Shown here piece by piece: positions 1-8,226 of a DNA stretch of 64,000 bases. Position 1 is the stretch's first letter; each line of letters opens with the position of its first letter. Below the pieces are notes generated by a model. The model searched no databases and was not told the DNA's origin. It worked only from the letters and a program-made list of their open reading frames with translations. Origin of the DNA: Desulfitobacterium sp050251735 (lineage in GTDB: Bacteria > Bacillota > Desulfitobacteriia > Desulfitobacteriales > Desulfitobacteriaceae); NCBI GenBank assembly GCA_050251735.1, contig JBFWMF010000006.1, positions 62,001 to 126,000 of the forward strand, written 5' to 3'. The position numbers and the translations under genes were made by a program.

Positions 1-1
1 T

Positions 2-586
2 AACATGGTCTCCAATCTAATGGATGCCAAAACCGGCGAATTTTTGGATTGGCAGGGTAAACCCATCAAGGAACAACCAAGACCCTATAACTTCAGCGAT
101 AGCGCGGGTAGCTTTGCCGAAGAAGAGATCAAACTCCTCGGTCAAGCTGGAGCCTTTGGGGAATATGATAATGAGTTCAGACCCACTGAAAATGTTACAG
201 TTGAATCCTTGTTAAGAGCTATGTTCGTTGCTAAAAATGGTGCTTGGTCCTATCAAGGAATGACTGATGAAGAACTTTTGAAACAAGCCAAGGAACTGGG
301 GTGGCTGAAAGAAAGTTTATCTCTTAATGATCAAGTCAGTCGCGAGTTGCATGCCAAATTAGTTATTCGGATGCTACAGCTGGAGAAGATCGCTCAGATG
401 GAAGAGCTTTTCCAAAATCCCTATGAGGATTCAACAGCATTTAGCGCTGGAAGCCTAGGCTATATCGCCCTCACTAAGGGTTTGGATGTTATGAACATCG
501 AAGGAAGTAAATTTGACCCAACAAAAAAGGTTACCCGTGAGGAAGCAGCCTATACACTCGTAAAATCACTGAGGGCCAATCGTTAA
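2..586 (+). CDS. C-terminal part of an S-layer-homology protein (5' end outside window)
   Basis: The frame is open to the left edge, so the start lies outside the window and only about 194 residues are visible. The first visible residues (DAKTGEFLDWQGKPI) resemble the end of the YcdB/PepSY-like repeats found in Firmicute surface proteins. The remainder contains S-layer-homology-like stretches, with an FRPTENVTVESLLRAM region near residue 60 and a final VTREEAAYTLVKSL segment. SLH domains bind secondary cell-wall polymer, so a cell-surface location is inferred. Ligand and function are unknown. The gene ends 291 bp before the next CDS. Confidence 0.7.
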   Translation, partial: NMVSNLMDAKTGEFLDWQGKPIKEQPRPYNFSDSAGSFAEEEIKLLGQAGAFGEYDNEFRPTENVTVESLLRAMFVAKNGAWSYQGMTDEELLKQAKELGWLKESLSLNDQVSRELHAKLVIRMLQLEKIAQMEELFQNPYEDSTAFSAGSLGYIALTKGLDVMNIEGSKFDPTKKVTREEAAYTLVKSLRANR

Positions 587-716
587 GTATGAATATTTAG
601 ACCGTGCATTGAAGGAAATCAGTCGCTGCGGTATTGTCAGTCATAATTTTCCATCGATCTATGAACATCAAATCCTTGGCCTACCCATACCTGAATTCAA
701 AGATGGAAAAGGATAA
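585..716 (+). pseudogene. Short open frame without a start, possible gene remnant
   Basis: An open frame of 43 codons runs from 585 to a TAA at 714-716. It has no in-frame ATG, GTG or TTG with a ribosome site and begins just after an in-frame stop at 570-572. The peptide (ending GLPIPEFKDGKG) reads like ordinary coding sequence, but I do not recognise the family. It may be the end of a deleted gene or may not be translated. It sits between the SLH gene and its hairpin. Confidence 0.2.
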
Positions 717-722
717 TTTCTA

Positions 723-772
723 AGCAAATAGCCATGATGAGGATCTCTAGAAACCTATCATGGCTATTTGCT
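723..772 (+). terminator. Long perfect hairpin, probable terminator
   Basis: A perfect 16-bp inverted repeat has arms at 723-738 and 757-772 and an 18-nt loop. The T-run after it is weak, so it could terminate or protect a 3' end. It separates the SLH gene from the next gene. Confidence 0.6.
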
Positions 773-877
773 GTTTGGAAGCTAAGTTTTATTTAGAAAG
801 GACAAGCTGTTATAATAAGAATATGTTTTTGGAAATATTACGGGGTCAGACAAGATTGAGTGAAGGGAGTTTAGGCA

Positions 878-1759
878 ATGAAAGAAAATACGGATAGACA
901 GCAGATAGGCTTTGTAGGTACAGGCGTTATGGGGAGAAGTATGGTTAAAAATTTATTGAACGCGGGATATTCCATATCTGTATATAATCGGACCAAAGCT
1001 AGCGCGGAAGAACTCTTTGCGTTAGGTGCCCAATGGGTGGATACTGTTGCTGAGCTGGCGCAACAATCCGATGTAATCATCACTATGGTGGGCTTCCCTC
1101 AGGATGTAGAAGAGGTGTACCTGAGCGAAGGGGGATTGATCCCACATGCTAAACCTGGAAGTGTTTTGATTGACATGACCACGTCTAGCCCGCTCTTGGC
1201 CAAGGAGATTGCCGAGCAAGGTAAAGCAAAAGGCATAGGCATCCTCGATGCGCCAGTATCAGGCGGTGATGTGGGAGCAAAAAATGGGACCCTCGTGATC
1301 ATGGTTGGCGGAGAAGAAAAGGTATTCAACTCTGTCAAACCCATTTTTGAAGCCATCGGAAAAAATATTATCCTGCAGGGGCCAGCCGGTGCAGGACAAT
1401 ATACCAAAATGTCCAACCAAATCACGATTGCCGCCGGCATGGTTGGGGTTTGTGAAGCAATAGCTTATGCCCAGAAGGCGGGCTTAGATCCTACTCGTGT
1501 TCTGGAGAGCATTGCCGGAGGTGCAGCGGGAAGTTGGTCTTTAAGCAACCTTGGTCCAAGGATGATTGCGGGGAATTTTGAACCGGGTTTTTATGTGAAG
1601 CATTTTATCAAAGATATGAAGATCGCTTTGGAGTCTGCCCACGAAATGGGTCTATCGACTCCTGGCCTCGAGTTGGCGAAATCTCTCTATGAGCAATTAG
1701 CCGCTCAAGGTGAAGAGAATAGCGGCACCCATGCCTTATACAAGCTCTACATAAAGTAA
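878..1759 (+). CDS. NAD(P)-dependent 3-hydroxyisobutyrate dehydrogenase / 2-hydroxy-3-oxopropionate reductase family
   Basis: This is a beta-hydroxyacid dehydrogenase of 293 residues, normal for the family. A Rossmann GFVGTGVMGRSMVKNL motif lies at residues 11-26, the substrate-binding DAPVSGG at 124-130, and the catalytic Lys in GQYTKMSN at about 177. The family oxidises 3-hydroxyisobutyrate or reduces tartronate semialdehyde, succinic semialdehyde or similar; the exact substrate cannot be told. The ATG follows AGGGAG with good spacing. It appears monocistronic; a TATAAT at 811-816 is a possible -10. The next gene is convergent. Confidence 0.85.
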   Translation: MKENTDRQQIGFVGTGVMGRSMVKNLLNAGYSISVYNRTKASAEELFALGAQWVDTVAELAQQSDVIITMVGFPQDVEEVYLSEGGLIPHAKPGSVLIDMTTSSPLLAKEIAEQGKAKGIGILDAPVSGGDVGAKNGTLVIMVGGEEKVFNSVKPIFEAIGKNIILQGPAGAGQYTKMSNQITIAAGMVGVCEAIAYAQKAGLDPTRVLESIAGGAAGSWSLSNLGPRMIAGNFEPGFYVKHFIKDMKIALESAHEMGLSTPGLELAKSLYEQLAAQGEENSGTHALYKLYIK

Positions 1760-1776
1760 GTTTAAACGATGTTTGA

Positions 1777-2262
1777 TTAGCGGCGAAGGATGATTAATAG
1801 TCCACTGACAATGAGAATGAGGGGAATGATCAAGCCAAGATTAACAGTGACAGCTAGGGCATTATAGATAAAAGATAAGTAAGCAAGCACAGCAATACTG
1901 CTCAATATTGTGATGGGAAAAAGGATTCCGCGCGGGCGATCAGATGCAAAATAGAGCTGTAGGAGGCCAAAGGCTACAGCCAAGAGGTAGATCGGCCATG
2001 TATAATCAGAAAAACGCCAATGGGTCAACATTTCAAACTCAAAGAGAAAACCAATGACGAGCAGGATTCCCCCGGGGACAAGTATTCCGGGGGCCATCTT
2101 TCTGGTGAGATAAGCTCCTTCAAAAAATAAACCCAAGAGAATCAGCAAGAGCGGCCAATGAGTGGCAATCATTTCGAATCGAAATCCGAGGAGATTAGCG
2201 CTCAACAGGATACCTCCCAGCACGATAAGGAGAATTCCCCAGAACGACTTGTTTCTTTCCAT
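1777..2262 (-). CDS. Membrane protein with LiaF-like/DUF5668 transmembrane region
   Basis: A protein of 161 residues with about six hydrophobic segments, beginning MERNKSFWGILLIVLGGILL, typical of the LiaI/LiaF-like membrane family. The start at 2262 is chosen over the longer frame because a strong AAGGAGGA lies just upstream (2268-2277) and the extra N-terminus is not protein-like. It is divergent from the pspC gene. LiaF-type and PspC proteins are both linked to envelope stress in Firmicutes, so a shared membrane-stress role is inferred. No soluble LiaF C-terminal domain is present. Confidence 0.65.
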   Translation of the reverse strand: MERNKSFWGILLIVLGGILLSANLLGFRFEMIATHWPLLLILLGLFFEGAYLTRKMAPGILVPGGILLVIGFLFEFEMLTHWRFSDYTWPIYLLAVAFGLLQLYFASDRPRGILFPITILSSIAVLAYLSFIYNALAVTVNLGLIIPLILIVSGLLIILRR

Positions 2263-2393
2263 AAAATCTTCCTCCTTAGCACTCCTATAATTCATATTTG
2301 TCCGATGACTAGCACTAGCAGCCGTATGATGAGTTATGCGTTGGGTGAAACCTTTTAAGGCCACGTGCGTATTAAGCAATGAAAGAAGTATTA

Positions 2394-2427
2394 GATAATA
2401 ATGTATTATTATCATCTTCATTATACT
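2394..2427. promoter_or_regulatory. AT-rich palindromic operator candidate between the divergent genes
   Basis: A perfect 9-bp inverted repeat (GATAATAAT, 2-nt gap, ATTATTATC) spans 2394-2413. A TATACT -10-like hexamer follows at 2422-2427, so the palindrome would cover the -35/spacer zone of the pspC promoter. The regulator is unknown. Confidence 0.45.
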
Positions 2428-2491
2428 AAGAGGATTGGTTTTTACAAAGAAAAGCAAGCGAATTGGGAAGAATAACAGGGAGGAAATCAGC

Positions 2492-2986
2492 ATGACAAAT
2501 CGTTTGTATCGTTCTTCAAGGGAAAAGATGATTGGCGGCGTGTGTGGAGGGTTGGCAGACTATTTCGAAGTGGATGTAACTTTGGTGCGGGTAGTCGCTT
2601 TGATTACATTATTTATGGGAGGGGCAGGTGTCCTCCTTTATCTTGTAGCGTTATTTATTATACCGAGTGAACGGCGCGAACGCCCCGTTTCTTATGGTGG
2701 ACAAGGTGATCATGTTCAAGATATCATGGATGAGGTTGTACAAAATGTTAAGAATACAGCAAGAGATTTTGGCGTCGACTCTTATACAAGTTCTTCGTAC
2801 ACTACAAGCAGTAAGAATTACTCGCAACGCGGCAGAACTGCAGGAATCATCCTAGTTGCTCTTGGTGTGCTTTTTCTGCTGAATCAATGGTTTCCGATTT
2901 GGGACACCTTATCCTTGATCATAAGTAAAATGTGGCCCCTAGTTTTAATTGTACTCGGAGCCATGTTGATCTGGAAAAAATCCTAA
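2492..2986 (+). CDS. pspC: PspC domain membrane protein
   Basis: A protein of 164 residues with an N-terminal PspC domain (about 1-60: LYRSSREKMIGGVCGGLADYF, then a transmembrane helix ending FIIPSERR), a polar linker rich in Ser/Tyr, and two C-terminal hydrophobic segments similar to the LiaF-like fold. The start at 2492 follows CAGGGAGG. PspC proteins sense or relay membrane stress; the target is not evident because no PspA lies nearby. The stop overlaps by 4 nt the stop of the convergent downstream gene. Confidence 0.8.
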   Translation: MTNRLYRSSREKMIGGVCGGLADYFEVDVTLVRVVALITLFMGGAGVLLYLVALFIIPSERRERPVSYGGQGDHVQDIMDEVVQNVKNTARDFGVDSYTSSSYTTSSKNYSQRGRTAGIILVALGVLFLLNQWFPIWDTLSLIISKMWPLVLIVLGAMLIWKKS

Positions 2987-3525
2987 AAACCGATTCGTTT
3001 CAAAACGAGTCCACCCAATTTTTTAGCTACCGGTAGGCCGACCCTTTTAGCCAAGGGAAAGCCTACTTTTTTTAATAGGGGAAGAGTTACTTTATTGGCA
3101 AGGGCTGGACCTAATCGTTCGGCGAGCTGAGGAGCGACGTTTCTAGCTAAAGGCGTCCCAAATTCTCGGGCAAGGGTAGGACCGTAATTATTGAGAAGAT
3201 TCAAGCCTTGTTTTTGAAGAAGAGTTTTTAGAGATGGATTGCTATTTTCAGAAGCATTTGCAGATGATTTTTCTGAAGAATTGTGAAAAGAGTTCGTTTT
3301 TGTAATTGGCTTTACGATGGTAGGGGTGTTTGGATTGACAGTTGATTGAGGGTCGCTTTGCAATGCTTTTTCCGTATTGGAGAGAGGTGCACTTCTAGGA
3401 TTCGAGGGTAAGGGATAAGAACCTAGTGGAGATTGCTTATATATATTATTTTGAAAGAATCGAGAGTTGGCATGAGGGGTGCCCAAGGAATTATCTTGTG
3501 TTTTTGATGGCGAAAAAAGGTGCAT
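2983..3525 (-). CDS. Uncharacterised protein with eight tandem octapeptide repeats
   Basis: A protein of 180 residues in two parts. Residues 1-100 are low-complexity, rich in Ser, Asn, Pro and Thr. From about residue 115 to the end there are eight consecutive 8-residue units such as GTPLARNV, GFPLAKRV and GLPVAKKL, with consensus G-x-P-L-A-(K/R)-(K/R)-V; positive charge increases toward the C-terminus. There is no signal peptide or transmembrane helix. AAAGGAGG precedes the ATG. I do not recognise the family. The repeat could form a cationic solenoid or an amphipathic membrane- or polymer-binding surface; a spore or coat role is only a guess. Confidence 0.6.
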   Translation of the reverse strand: MHLFSPSKTQDNSLGTPHANSRFFQNNIYKQSPLGSYPLPSNPRSAPLSNTEKALQSDPQSTVNPNTPTIVKPITKTNSFHNSSEKSSANASENSNPSLKTLLQKQGLNLLNNYGPTLAREFGTPLARNVAPQLAERLGPALANKVTLPLLKKVGFPLAKRVGLPVAKKLGGLVLKRIGF

Positions 3526-3757
3526 ATTGTTTCCTCCTTTTTGTAAAACACCTTAATTGGCTTACCCATATCTTAATCCACAATATTCGAGTGTATTTAC
3601 AAAAGTTACCAATTAACTCAACAATCCTACTATATATATTTGCGGTGCTTGTTTCGAAATAGTGTGTAGTTGCTATTTTGATTCCAACTGGAACGGAATA
3701 TTCTTGTTTCAACTTTTTAATAAAAACGCGGTGCATTATTGTTGCAAAGGGCAGACA

Positions 3758-4135
3758 TTAGTCTACTAAAGCGATAGCCTCAATTTCGATAATAGCATCC
3801 TTGGGGAGTCGTGCAACTTGAACGGCAGAGCGTGCCGGTGGATTCGCTGTAAAGAAGGTGCCGTAAACTTCGTTCATAGCCGCAAAATCATTTATATCTC
3901 TTAGGAAAACAGTAACTTTAACAACTTTATCCATAGAGGCTCCAGAGCTTTCTAAGATGTTCTTAACATTTTCCAAAGACTGTTGAGTTGCTTTACGTAT
4001 GTCGCTTTCTAATTCACCGGTGGCGGAATTCAGGGGTAATTGACCTGAGGTGAAAACAAAATTTCCTGCTTTGATTCCTTGAGAATAGGGTCCGATGGCG
4101 GCAGGGGCCTTATCAGTGTGTAAAACCTTGAACAT
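3758..4135 (-). CDS. ridA: RidA family enamine/imine deaminase
   Basis: A protein of 125 residues, the usual length of the RidA/YjgF/UK114 family, with the conserved GPYSQGIKAG and NPPARSAVQVARLPKDAIIEIEAIA segments; the Arg in PARSAV is the catalytic arginine. It hydrolyses reactive 2-aminoacrylate and other enamines released by PLP enzymes, forming trimers in the cytosol. GGAGG lies at the expected distance upstream of the ATG. A decayed tryptophanase-type PLP enzyme lies next door; a past functional link is possible but unproven. Confidence 0.92.
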   Translation of the reverse strand: MFKVLHTDKAPAAIGPYSQGIKAGNFVFTSGQLPLNSATGELESDIRKATQQSLENVKNILESSGASMDKVVKVTVFLRDINDFAAMNEVYGTFFTANPPARSAVQVARLPKDAIIEIEAIALVD

Positions 4136-4270
4136 AAATGAACCTCCAATTTGAAATGTTTTAGGGTAATTCTATTATAACACTAACCGTAGTTAGACAT
4201 CCATAAACATCATAAACATGGTAATACTTGACCGAACAGATTTTGTTAAGGCCAGGTATCCAAACCAGAT

Positions 4271-4300
4271 GGAGCGCAGTGATCGTAATCACCGCGCCCC
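4271..4300 (-). terminator. GC-rich hairpin after the tryptophanase remnant
   Basis: An inverted repeat with GCGC and GTGAT/ATCAC pairing lies about 20 bp past the stop of the remnant on the same strand. There is no T-run. It is probably a relic of that gene's 3' end. Confidence 0.35.
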
Positions 4301-4320
4301 ATTGTGTTTATCAATTAATA

Positions 4321-4626
4321 TCACTCTATTGGTGCTAATGATGCTTGGAAGTGACGTAGAATGGGTGGTTCCCAGGTGATTTTATATCCTTGTCTAATAG
4401 TGTGGGCTCTTTGCTTAATTTCAATCAGCGCGTCGGCCATAATATCGAGATGGGCTTGGGTGTAAACGCGGCGTGGGATGGCAAGACGGTTGAATTCAAA
4501 ATCGGCCTTTAACTGCTCTCCTGTATCCGGATCATTACCTAGTTGTAATGTTAAAGAAAACCCGGCTTCGCCGTGTCTTTTGAATATGCATCCAGAAAGG
4601 CGAAGTCGTTGGTTGCCCTTATGCTA
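4321..4626 (-). pseudogene. C-terminal remnant of tryptophanase / tyrosine phenol-lyase
   Basis: Reading the minus strand toward the stop at 4321-4323, an open frame of about 100 codons encodes GFSLTLQLGNDPDTGEQL, then RLAIPRRVYTQAHLD, then WEPPILRHF near the end. This matches the conserved C-terminus of the tryptophanase/tyrosine phenol-lyase family (LGRDPKTGKQL, RLTIPRATYTQTHMD, YEPKVLRHF in tryptophanase). The frame closes at an in-frame stop near 4627, so about four fifths of the protein, including the PLP-lysine region, is missing. No start or ribosome site is present. The upstream border is a hairpin (arms 4630-4638 and 4648-4656). Confidence 0.75.
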
Positions 4627-4663
4627 GAGGAAAGTATAGAACGAAGTTATACTTTCTGAAAGT

Positions 4664-4700
4664 ACAAAAAAGTAAGCTAACGTTTTGCGTTAGCTTACTT
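4664..4700 (-). terminator. Rho-independent terminator of glutamine synthetase
   Basis: A perfect 13-bp stem (AAGTAAGCTAACG, arms 4670-4682 and 4688-4700) with a 5-nt loop lies just downstream of glnN and is followed on the minus strand by a run of T. Confidence 0.9.
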
Positions 4701-4722
4701 GGAGTAGGGAACAGACTTTGGA

Positions 4723-6816
4723 TTATAGTCTAAACAACATCTTGGTATAAGATGGCAACGGCCACATTTCATAATCAATCAAAATTTCTAGTTGATCAAC
4801 CACTTGTCTTAATATTTTCATGCCTTCAAAGACGACATCCCGATAGTAAATACCTTGCTTATAGGCATCTCCATGTAGTAGTCTTGCAGCAGTTGTTCCT
4901 TCCTGGAGATTCTTAATCCCGAGGCTAAGTTCTTTTAGTAGGGGGGAGATTTCATTTAACAAAGAACGTTGTGCCGATACGTCCGTTTCCGGATCAATAG
5001 AGCGAATGGCATTGATAGAATTAGCCAGCTCAGTGGAATAGCGCATAACAGCAGGGAGAACTTGACGCTTGGCTACATCAATCATGGTCAGCGATTCAAT
5101 ATTAATGGTCTTGGAGTATTGCTCTAGATAAATCTCATAGCGAGAGTGGAGTTCTGTCCCATTAAACACTCGGTGCTTTTCGAAAAGTTCTATAGTTTTA
5201 TCACTAATCAATGCAGAGATAGCTTCTACTGTGGAAGGTATGTTGGGCAAACCACGTTTTTCAGCTTCCTTGACCCAATCCTCGGAGTAGCCATTGCCAT
5301 CGAAGATGATCCGCGAATGGTTGATAGCGATTTCTTTGAGTAAAGCATGCAACTCCTGACGGAAATCTTGTGCTTGCTCTAAACGATCAGCCATTTGGGA
5401 AAGAACATCAGCTACGATGGTGTTAAGGACCACGTTAGGACCAGCGATAGAAAGTGATGAAGGTACCATGCGAAATTCGAATTTATTGCCGGTAAAAGCA
5501 AAAGGGGAAGTGCGGTTGCGATCGGTAGAGTCCTTCGGCAAGGAAGGTAGGGTAGTCACCCCAATAGTGAGTTGTCCCCCTTGTTTCGATGTATTAGGCT
5601 TGCCGTTTTTTAGTTGCTCGATAATGTCGGCAAGTTCCTCGCCTAAGAAAATGGAGATAATTGCAGGGGGAGCCTCATGGGCACCAAGCCGATGATCATT
5701 GCCTGGGTTAGCTGCAGAAGCTCTCAGCAGTTCGGCATGTTCATCGACAGCTTTCATAACGGCGCAAAGAAAGGTTAAGAACTGAGCGTTTTCATGGGGG
5801 GTAATTCCTGGCTCCAGTAAGTTCGCGCCTTCATCTGTGCTCAGCGACCAGTTGTTGTGTTTACCTGATCCGTTAACACCGGCAAAGGGTTTTTCATGGA
5901 GGAGACAAGCGAGAGCATGTCGATCGGCAACCTTATGCAAGGTATCCATAATAAGTTGATTATGATCGGTGGCGATATTGGTCGTGGCAAAGATGGGGGC
6001 AATTTCATATTGACCGGGAGCTGCTTCTTTGTGTTGAGTTTTAGCTGGAACCCCCAGCTTCCACAACTCAATATTTACCTCTTGCATAAAAGCAGTGACG
6101 CGTTCATTGATGCTGCCAAAATAATGGTCCTCCATTTCCTGACCTTTAGGAGGCAAAACGCCAAAAAGAGTGCGTCCGGTAAGCATAAGATCTAAACGTT
6201 TCTGATGATATTTCTTTTCGACAAGGAAGAATTCTTGTTCGGCACCAACTGTGGGAGTAACCCGCTTGGCAGTGGTATTGCCAAATAAGCGAACAATTCT
6301 TAGTGCTTGTTTCGAGAGTGTCTCCATAGAACGCAAGAGTGGAGTTTTTTTGTCTAATGCTTCTCCTGTATAGGAACAGAAGGCGGTGGGAATACAAAGA
6401 ATAACCTTACCTGCATCCTCACGCAGAAAGGCGGGAGAGGTGCAATCCCAAGCTGTATATCCTCTGGCTTCAAAGGTGGATCGGATGCCACCATTAGGAA
6501 AGGAGGAAGCGTCCGGTTCGCCTTTAATCAGCTCTTTGCCGGAGAATTCCATAATTACTCTTCCGTCAGCAGTAGGGGAGATAAAAGAGTCGTGCTTTTC
6601 CGCGGTATAGCCAGTCATAGGTTGGAACCAATGGGTATAATGAGTCGCGCCATTTTCGATAGCCCAGTCCTTCATAGCATTAGCGACCACTTCAGCCACC
6701 TCTAGTTGCAGGGGAAGACTTTCATCAAGGGTTTTATGGAGTGCTTTATAAGTGTTCTTAGGTAACCTCTCCCGCATGACCGTATCATTAAATACATTTT
6801 TTCCGAAGAAATCCAT
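4723..6816 (-). CDS. glnN: Glutamine synthetase type III
   Basis: A protein of 697 residues, the size of GSIII enzymes and far longer than GSI (about 450). It has the GSIII-specific NPGNDHRLGAHEAPPA segment and the ATP/glutamate-site regions (GAEQEFFLV, HKEAAPGQYEIAPIF, NGSGKHNNWS). It condenses ammonia and glutamate to glutamine in the cytosol. The start at 6816 (MDFFGKNVFND) is preferred because GGGAGGA lies 6-8 nt upstream; the longer frame reads through a leader hairpin. A terminator follows. The leader contains an attenuator-like structure, suggesting nitrogen control at the RNA level. Confidence 0.95.
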   Translation of the reverse strand: MDFFGKNVFNDTVMRERLPKNTYKALHKTLDESLPLQLEVAEVVANAMKDWAIENGATHYTHWFQPMTGYTAEKHDSFISPTADGRVIMEFSGKELIKGEPDASSFPNGGIRSTFEARGYTAWDCTSPAFLREDAGKVILCIPTAFCSYTGEALDKKTPLLRSMETLSKQALRIVRLFGNTTAKRVTPTVGAEQEFFLVEKKYHQKRLDLMLTGRTLFGVLPPKGQEMEDHYFGSINERVTAFMQEVNIELWKLGVPAKTQHKEAAPGQYEIAPIFATTNIATDHNQLIMDTLHKVADRHALACLLHEKPFAGVNGSGKHNNWSLSTDEGANLLEPGITPHENAQFLTFLCAVMKAVDEHAELLRASAANPGNDHRLGAHEAPPAIISIFLGEELADIIEQLKNGKPNTSKQGGQLTIGVTTLPSLPKDSTDRNRTSPFAFTGNKFEFRMVPSSLSIAGPNVVLNTIVADVLSQMADRLEQAQDFRQELHALLKEIAINHSRIIFDGNGYSEDWVKEAEKRGLPNIPSTVEAISALISDKTIELFEKHRVFNGTELHSRYEIYLEQYSKTINIESLTMIDVAKRQVLPAVMRYSTELANSINAIRSIDPETDVSAQRSLLNEISPLLKELSLGIKNLQEGTTAARLLHGDAYKQGIYYRDVVFEGMKILRQVVDQLEILIDYEMWPLPSYTKMLFRL

Positions 6817-6842
6817 TCTTTTATCCTCCCTTAATCTGGCTA

Positions 6843-6907
6843 AAACAAAAAACGAAAAAGGCACCCTAAGGATTCTCTTGCGCAAGAAAATCTCTATAGA
6901 GCGCCTT
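6843..6907 (-). promoter_or_regulatory. Leader attenuator candidate upstream of glnN
   Basis: On the minus strand, AAGGCGCTC (6907-6899) can pair with GGGTGCCTT (6866-6858), allowing two G-U pairs, followed by T-rich sequence: a terminator inside the 5' leader. Competing pairings exist: GAGC/GCTC, CTAAGG/CCTTAG, and palindromes TCTTGCGCAAGA and CTCTATAGAG. In some clostridia GSIII genes are controlled by ANTAR antiterminators; whether that applies here is inference. Confidence 0.45.
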
Positions 6908-7069
6908 AGCTCTCGAATACCTTATTAAATTAAATTACCATATCTTTTTATAAAACACAAGATGGGAAAGAGCTATAGACGAAGGTTTTTTGAGGGTGCT
7001 TAAGGGTTTGCAGAAAAGATATAAGGAATATGTAAACGGTAAGTTTATAGTCGAGTGATAAATGTCGAA

Positions 7070-7177
7070 ATGAATCGCAAAAAAAGATAAAATACAAGCA
7101 GCGTAGCAAAAACAGCAGAAGAGCTTGACCGCCTCTCTAGAAAACTAAGTCAAGAAATTTCAAGGTTTAAAATCTAA
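7070..7177 (+). pseudogene. Possible interrupted Spo0E-like mini-gene
   Basis: One frame reads MNRKKR, an in-frame stop at 7088-7090, then 28 codons ending AEELDRLSRKLSQEISRFKI before a stop at 7175-7177. The LSRKLSQEISRF stretch resembles small Spo0E-type aspartyl-phosphatases (LSQELDxLI). There is no clear ribosome site, and the frame is interrupted. A good terminator follows 14 bp later, so the locus may be transcribed. The rest of 6908-7308 holds nothing I recognise. Confidence 0.25.
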
Positions 7178-7190
7178 TTAAATTGTAACT

Positions 7191-7238
7191 ACACCCAACA
7201 GGCGAAGAGTTGATCTTATGTCTGTTGGGTGTTTTTTA
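7191..7238 (+). terminator. Rho-independent terminator
   Basis: Perfect 11-bp arms (ACACCCAACAG at 7191-7201, complement at 7222-7232) are followed by six T. No intact gene lies directly upstream on this strand, which hints at a small transcript. Confidence 0.85.
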
Positions 7239-7326
7239 ACCGTCTGACAATTGCCTTTTATGCATAGTTTTTTTCTTTCCGAGGATAATAACTTTGTCTA
7301 CTTATTAAGTGAAGGTGGGTGTCGTT

Positions 7327-8157
7327 ATGTTTAAACACATCAAGGATATGGAATACACAGTGCATGTTGATCGCCCCGATCCGCGGTTTGCTAATCTATT
7401 GCTCGAGCAATTTGGCGGACCTCACGGTGAACTAAAAGCCGCTATGCAGTATTTCACTCAAGCAGTTGGATGCAATAATCCCCAGATTCGGGACATGCTA
7501 CAGGATATCGCTGCAGAAGAACTGAGCCATTTTGAGATGGTTGGAGAGTGTATCGCTATGCTTCTTGGGCCAACAGATAAGGTGCCAAGGGATTTCCCGG
7601 CTATCCACTTGGCTCTCTTAACAGGTGGACCTAGCTTGACGAATTCAATGGGAGCTCCTTGGAACGCATCTTATATCGAGACTACGGGGGATCTTTATGC
7701 AGATCTTTGCTCCAACTCCGCTGGCGAGCTTCGTGCAAAGTTAATCTATGAACGCTTGTTGCAACAAACCGATGATGCAGGAGTTAAAGATATGGTTCGT
7801 TTCCTTCTCAGCCGAGAAGAATCACATAATTTCTCCTTTATGCAGGCAATCGAGACTCTTAAAGGCACTGGGGTCGATGCGAATTTTCGTGATTCCGAGT
7901 TCTCAAAAAAGTATATGAATTTATCCACTGGCTTGGGAGATACTCGTGGACCTTGGAATCAGGGCAATGGAATTCAATATGAAGAGAATCCCAATGAGAA
8001 ATTTGGTGGACCCGCTCAATATGGTAAAGATCGCGGTGCGGACAGCAAGGGAGAGGTTGGCCCTGGCTACCAAGATAACACCAGAAATAACCCTCAATAT
8101 ACACAACCCAAACCAATAACGGCAAATGTGCCAGGGCAAGAAAAACAAATGCATTAA
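7327..8157 (+). CDS. Manganese catalase
   Basis: A protein of 276 residues. All five dimanganese ligands of Lactobacillus plantarum catalase have counterparts: Glu35 (GELKAAM), Glu65 and His68 (AAEELSH), Glu134 (AGELRAK) and His167 (REESHNF). The spacings match the family. It converts hydrogen peroxide to water and oxygen without haem. The related spore-coat protein CotJC is much shorter, so a full catalase is the better call. The C-terminal 60 residues are a Gly/Asn/Gln/Pro-rich tail. The start at 7327 lies 8 nt after AAGGTGGG. A doxX gene follows at 69 bp. Confidence 0.9.
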   Translation: MFKHIKDMEYTVHVDRPDPRFANLLLEQFGGPHGELKAAMQYFTQAVGCNNPQIRDMLQDIAAEELSHFEMVGECIAMLLGPTDKVPRDFPAIHLALLTGGPSLTNSMGAPWNASYIETTGDLYADLCSNSAGELRAKLIYERLLQQTDDAGVKDMVRFLLSREESHNFSFMQAIETLKGTGVDANFRDSEFSKKYMNLSTGLGDTRGPWNQGNGIQYEENPNEKFGGPAQYGKDRGADSKGEVGPGYQDNTRNNPQYTQPKPITANVPGQEKQMH

Positions 8158-8226
8158 CCTTAACATTAAGTTTTTAAATACATAAAAATACAGTAAAATG
8201 GATTCACTTGACTGGAGGGATTGCAA

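Noticed and set aside
2263..2493. N-terminal 77-residue extension of the LiaF-like protein
   Set aside because: The extension crosses the divergent promoter region, and a strong AAGGAGGA marks the start at 2262.
6817..6885. Longer glutamine synthetase start at 6885
   Set aside because: It would translate through the leader hairpin and has no ribosome site, whereas GGGAGGA lies before 6816.
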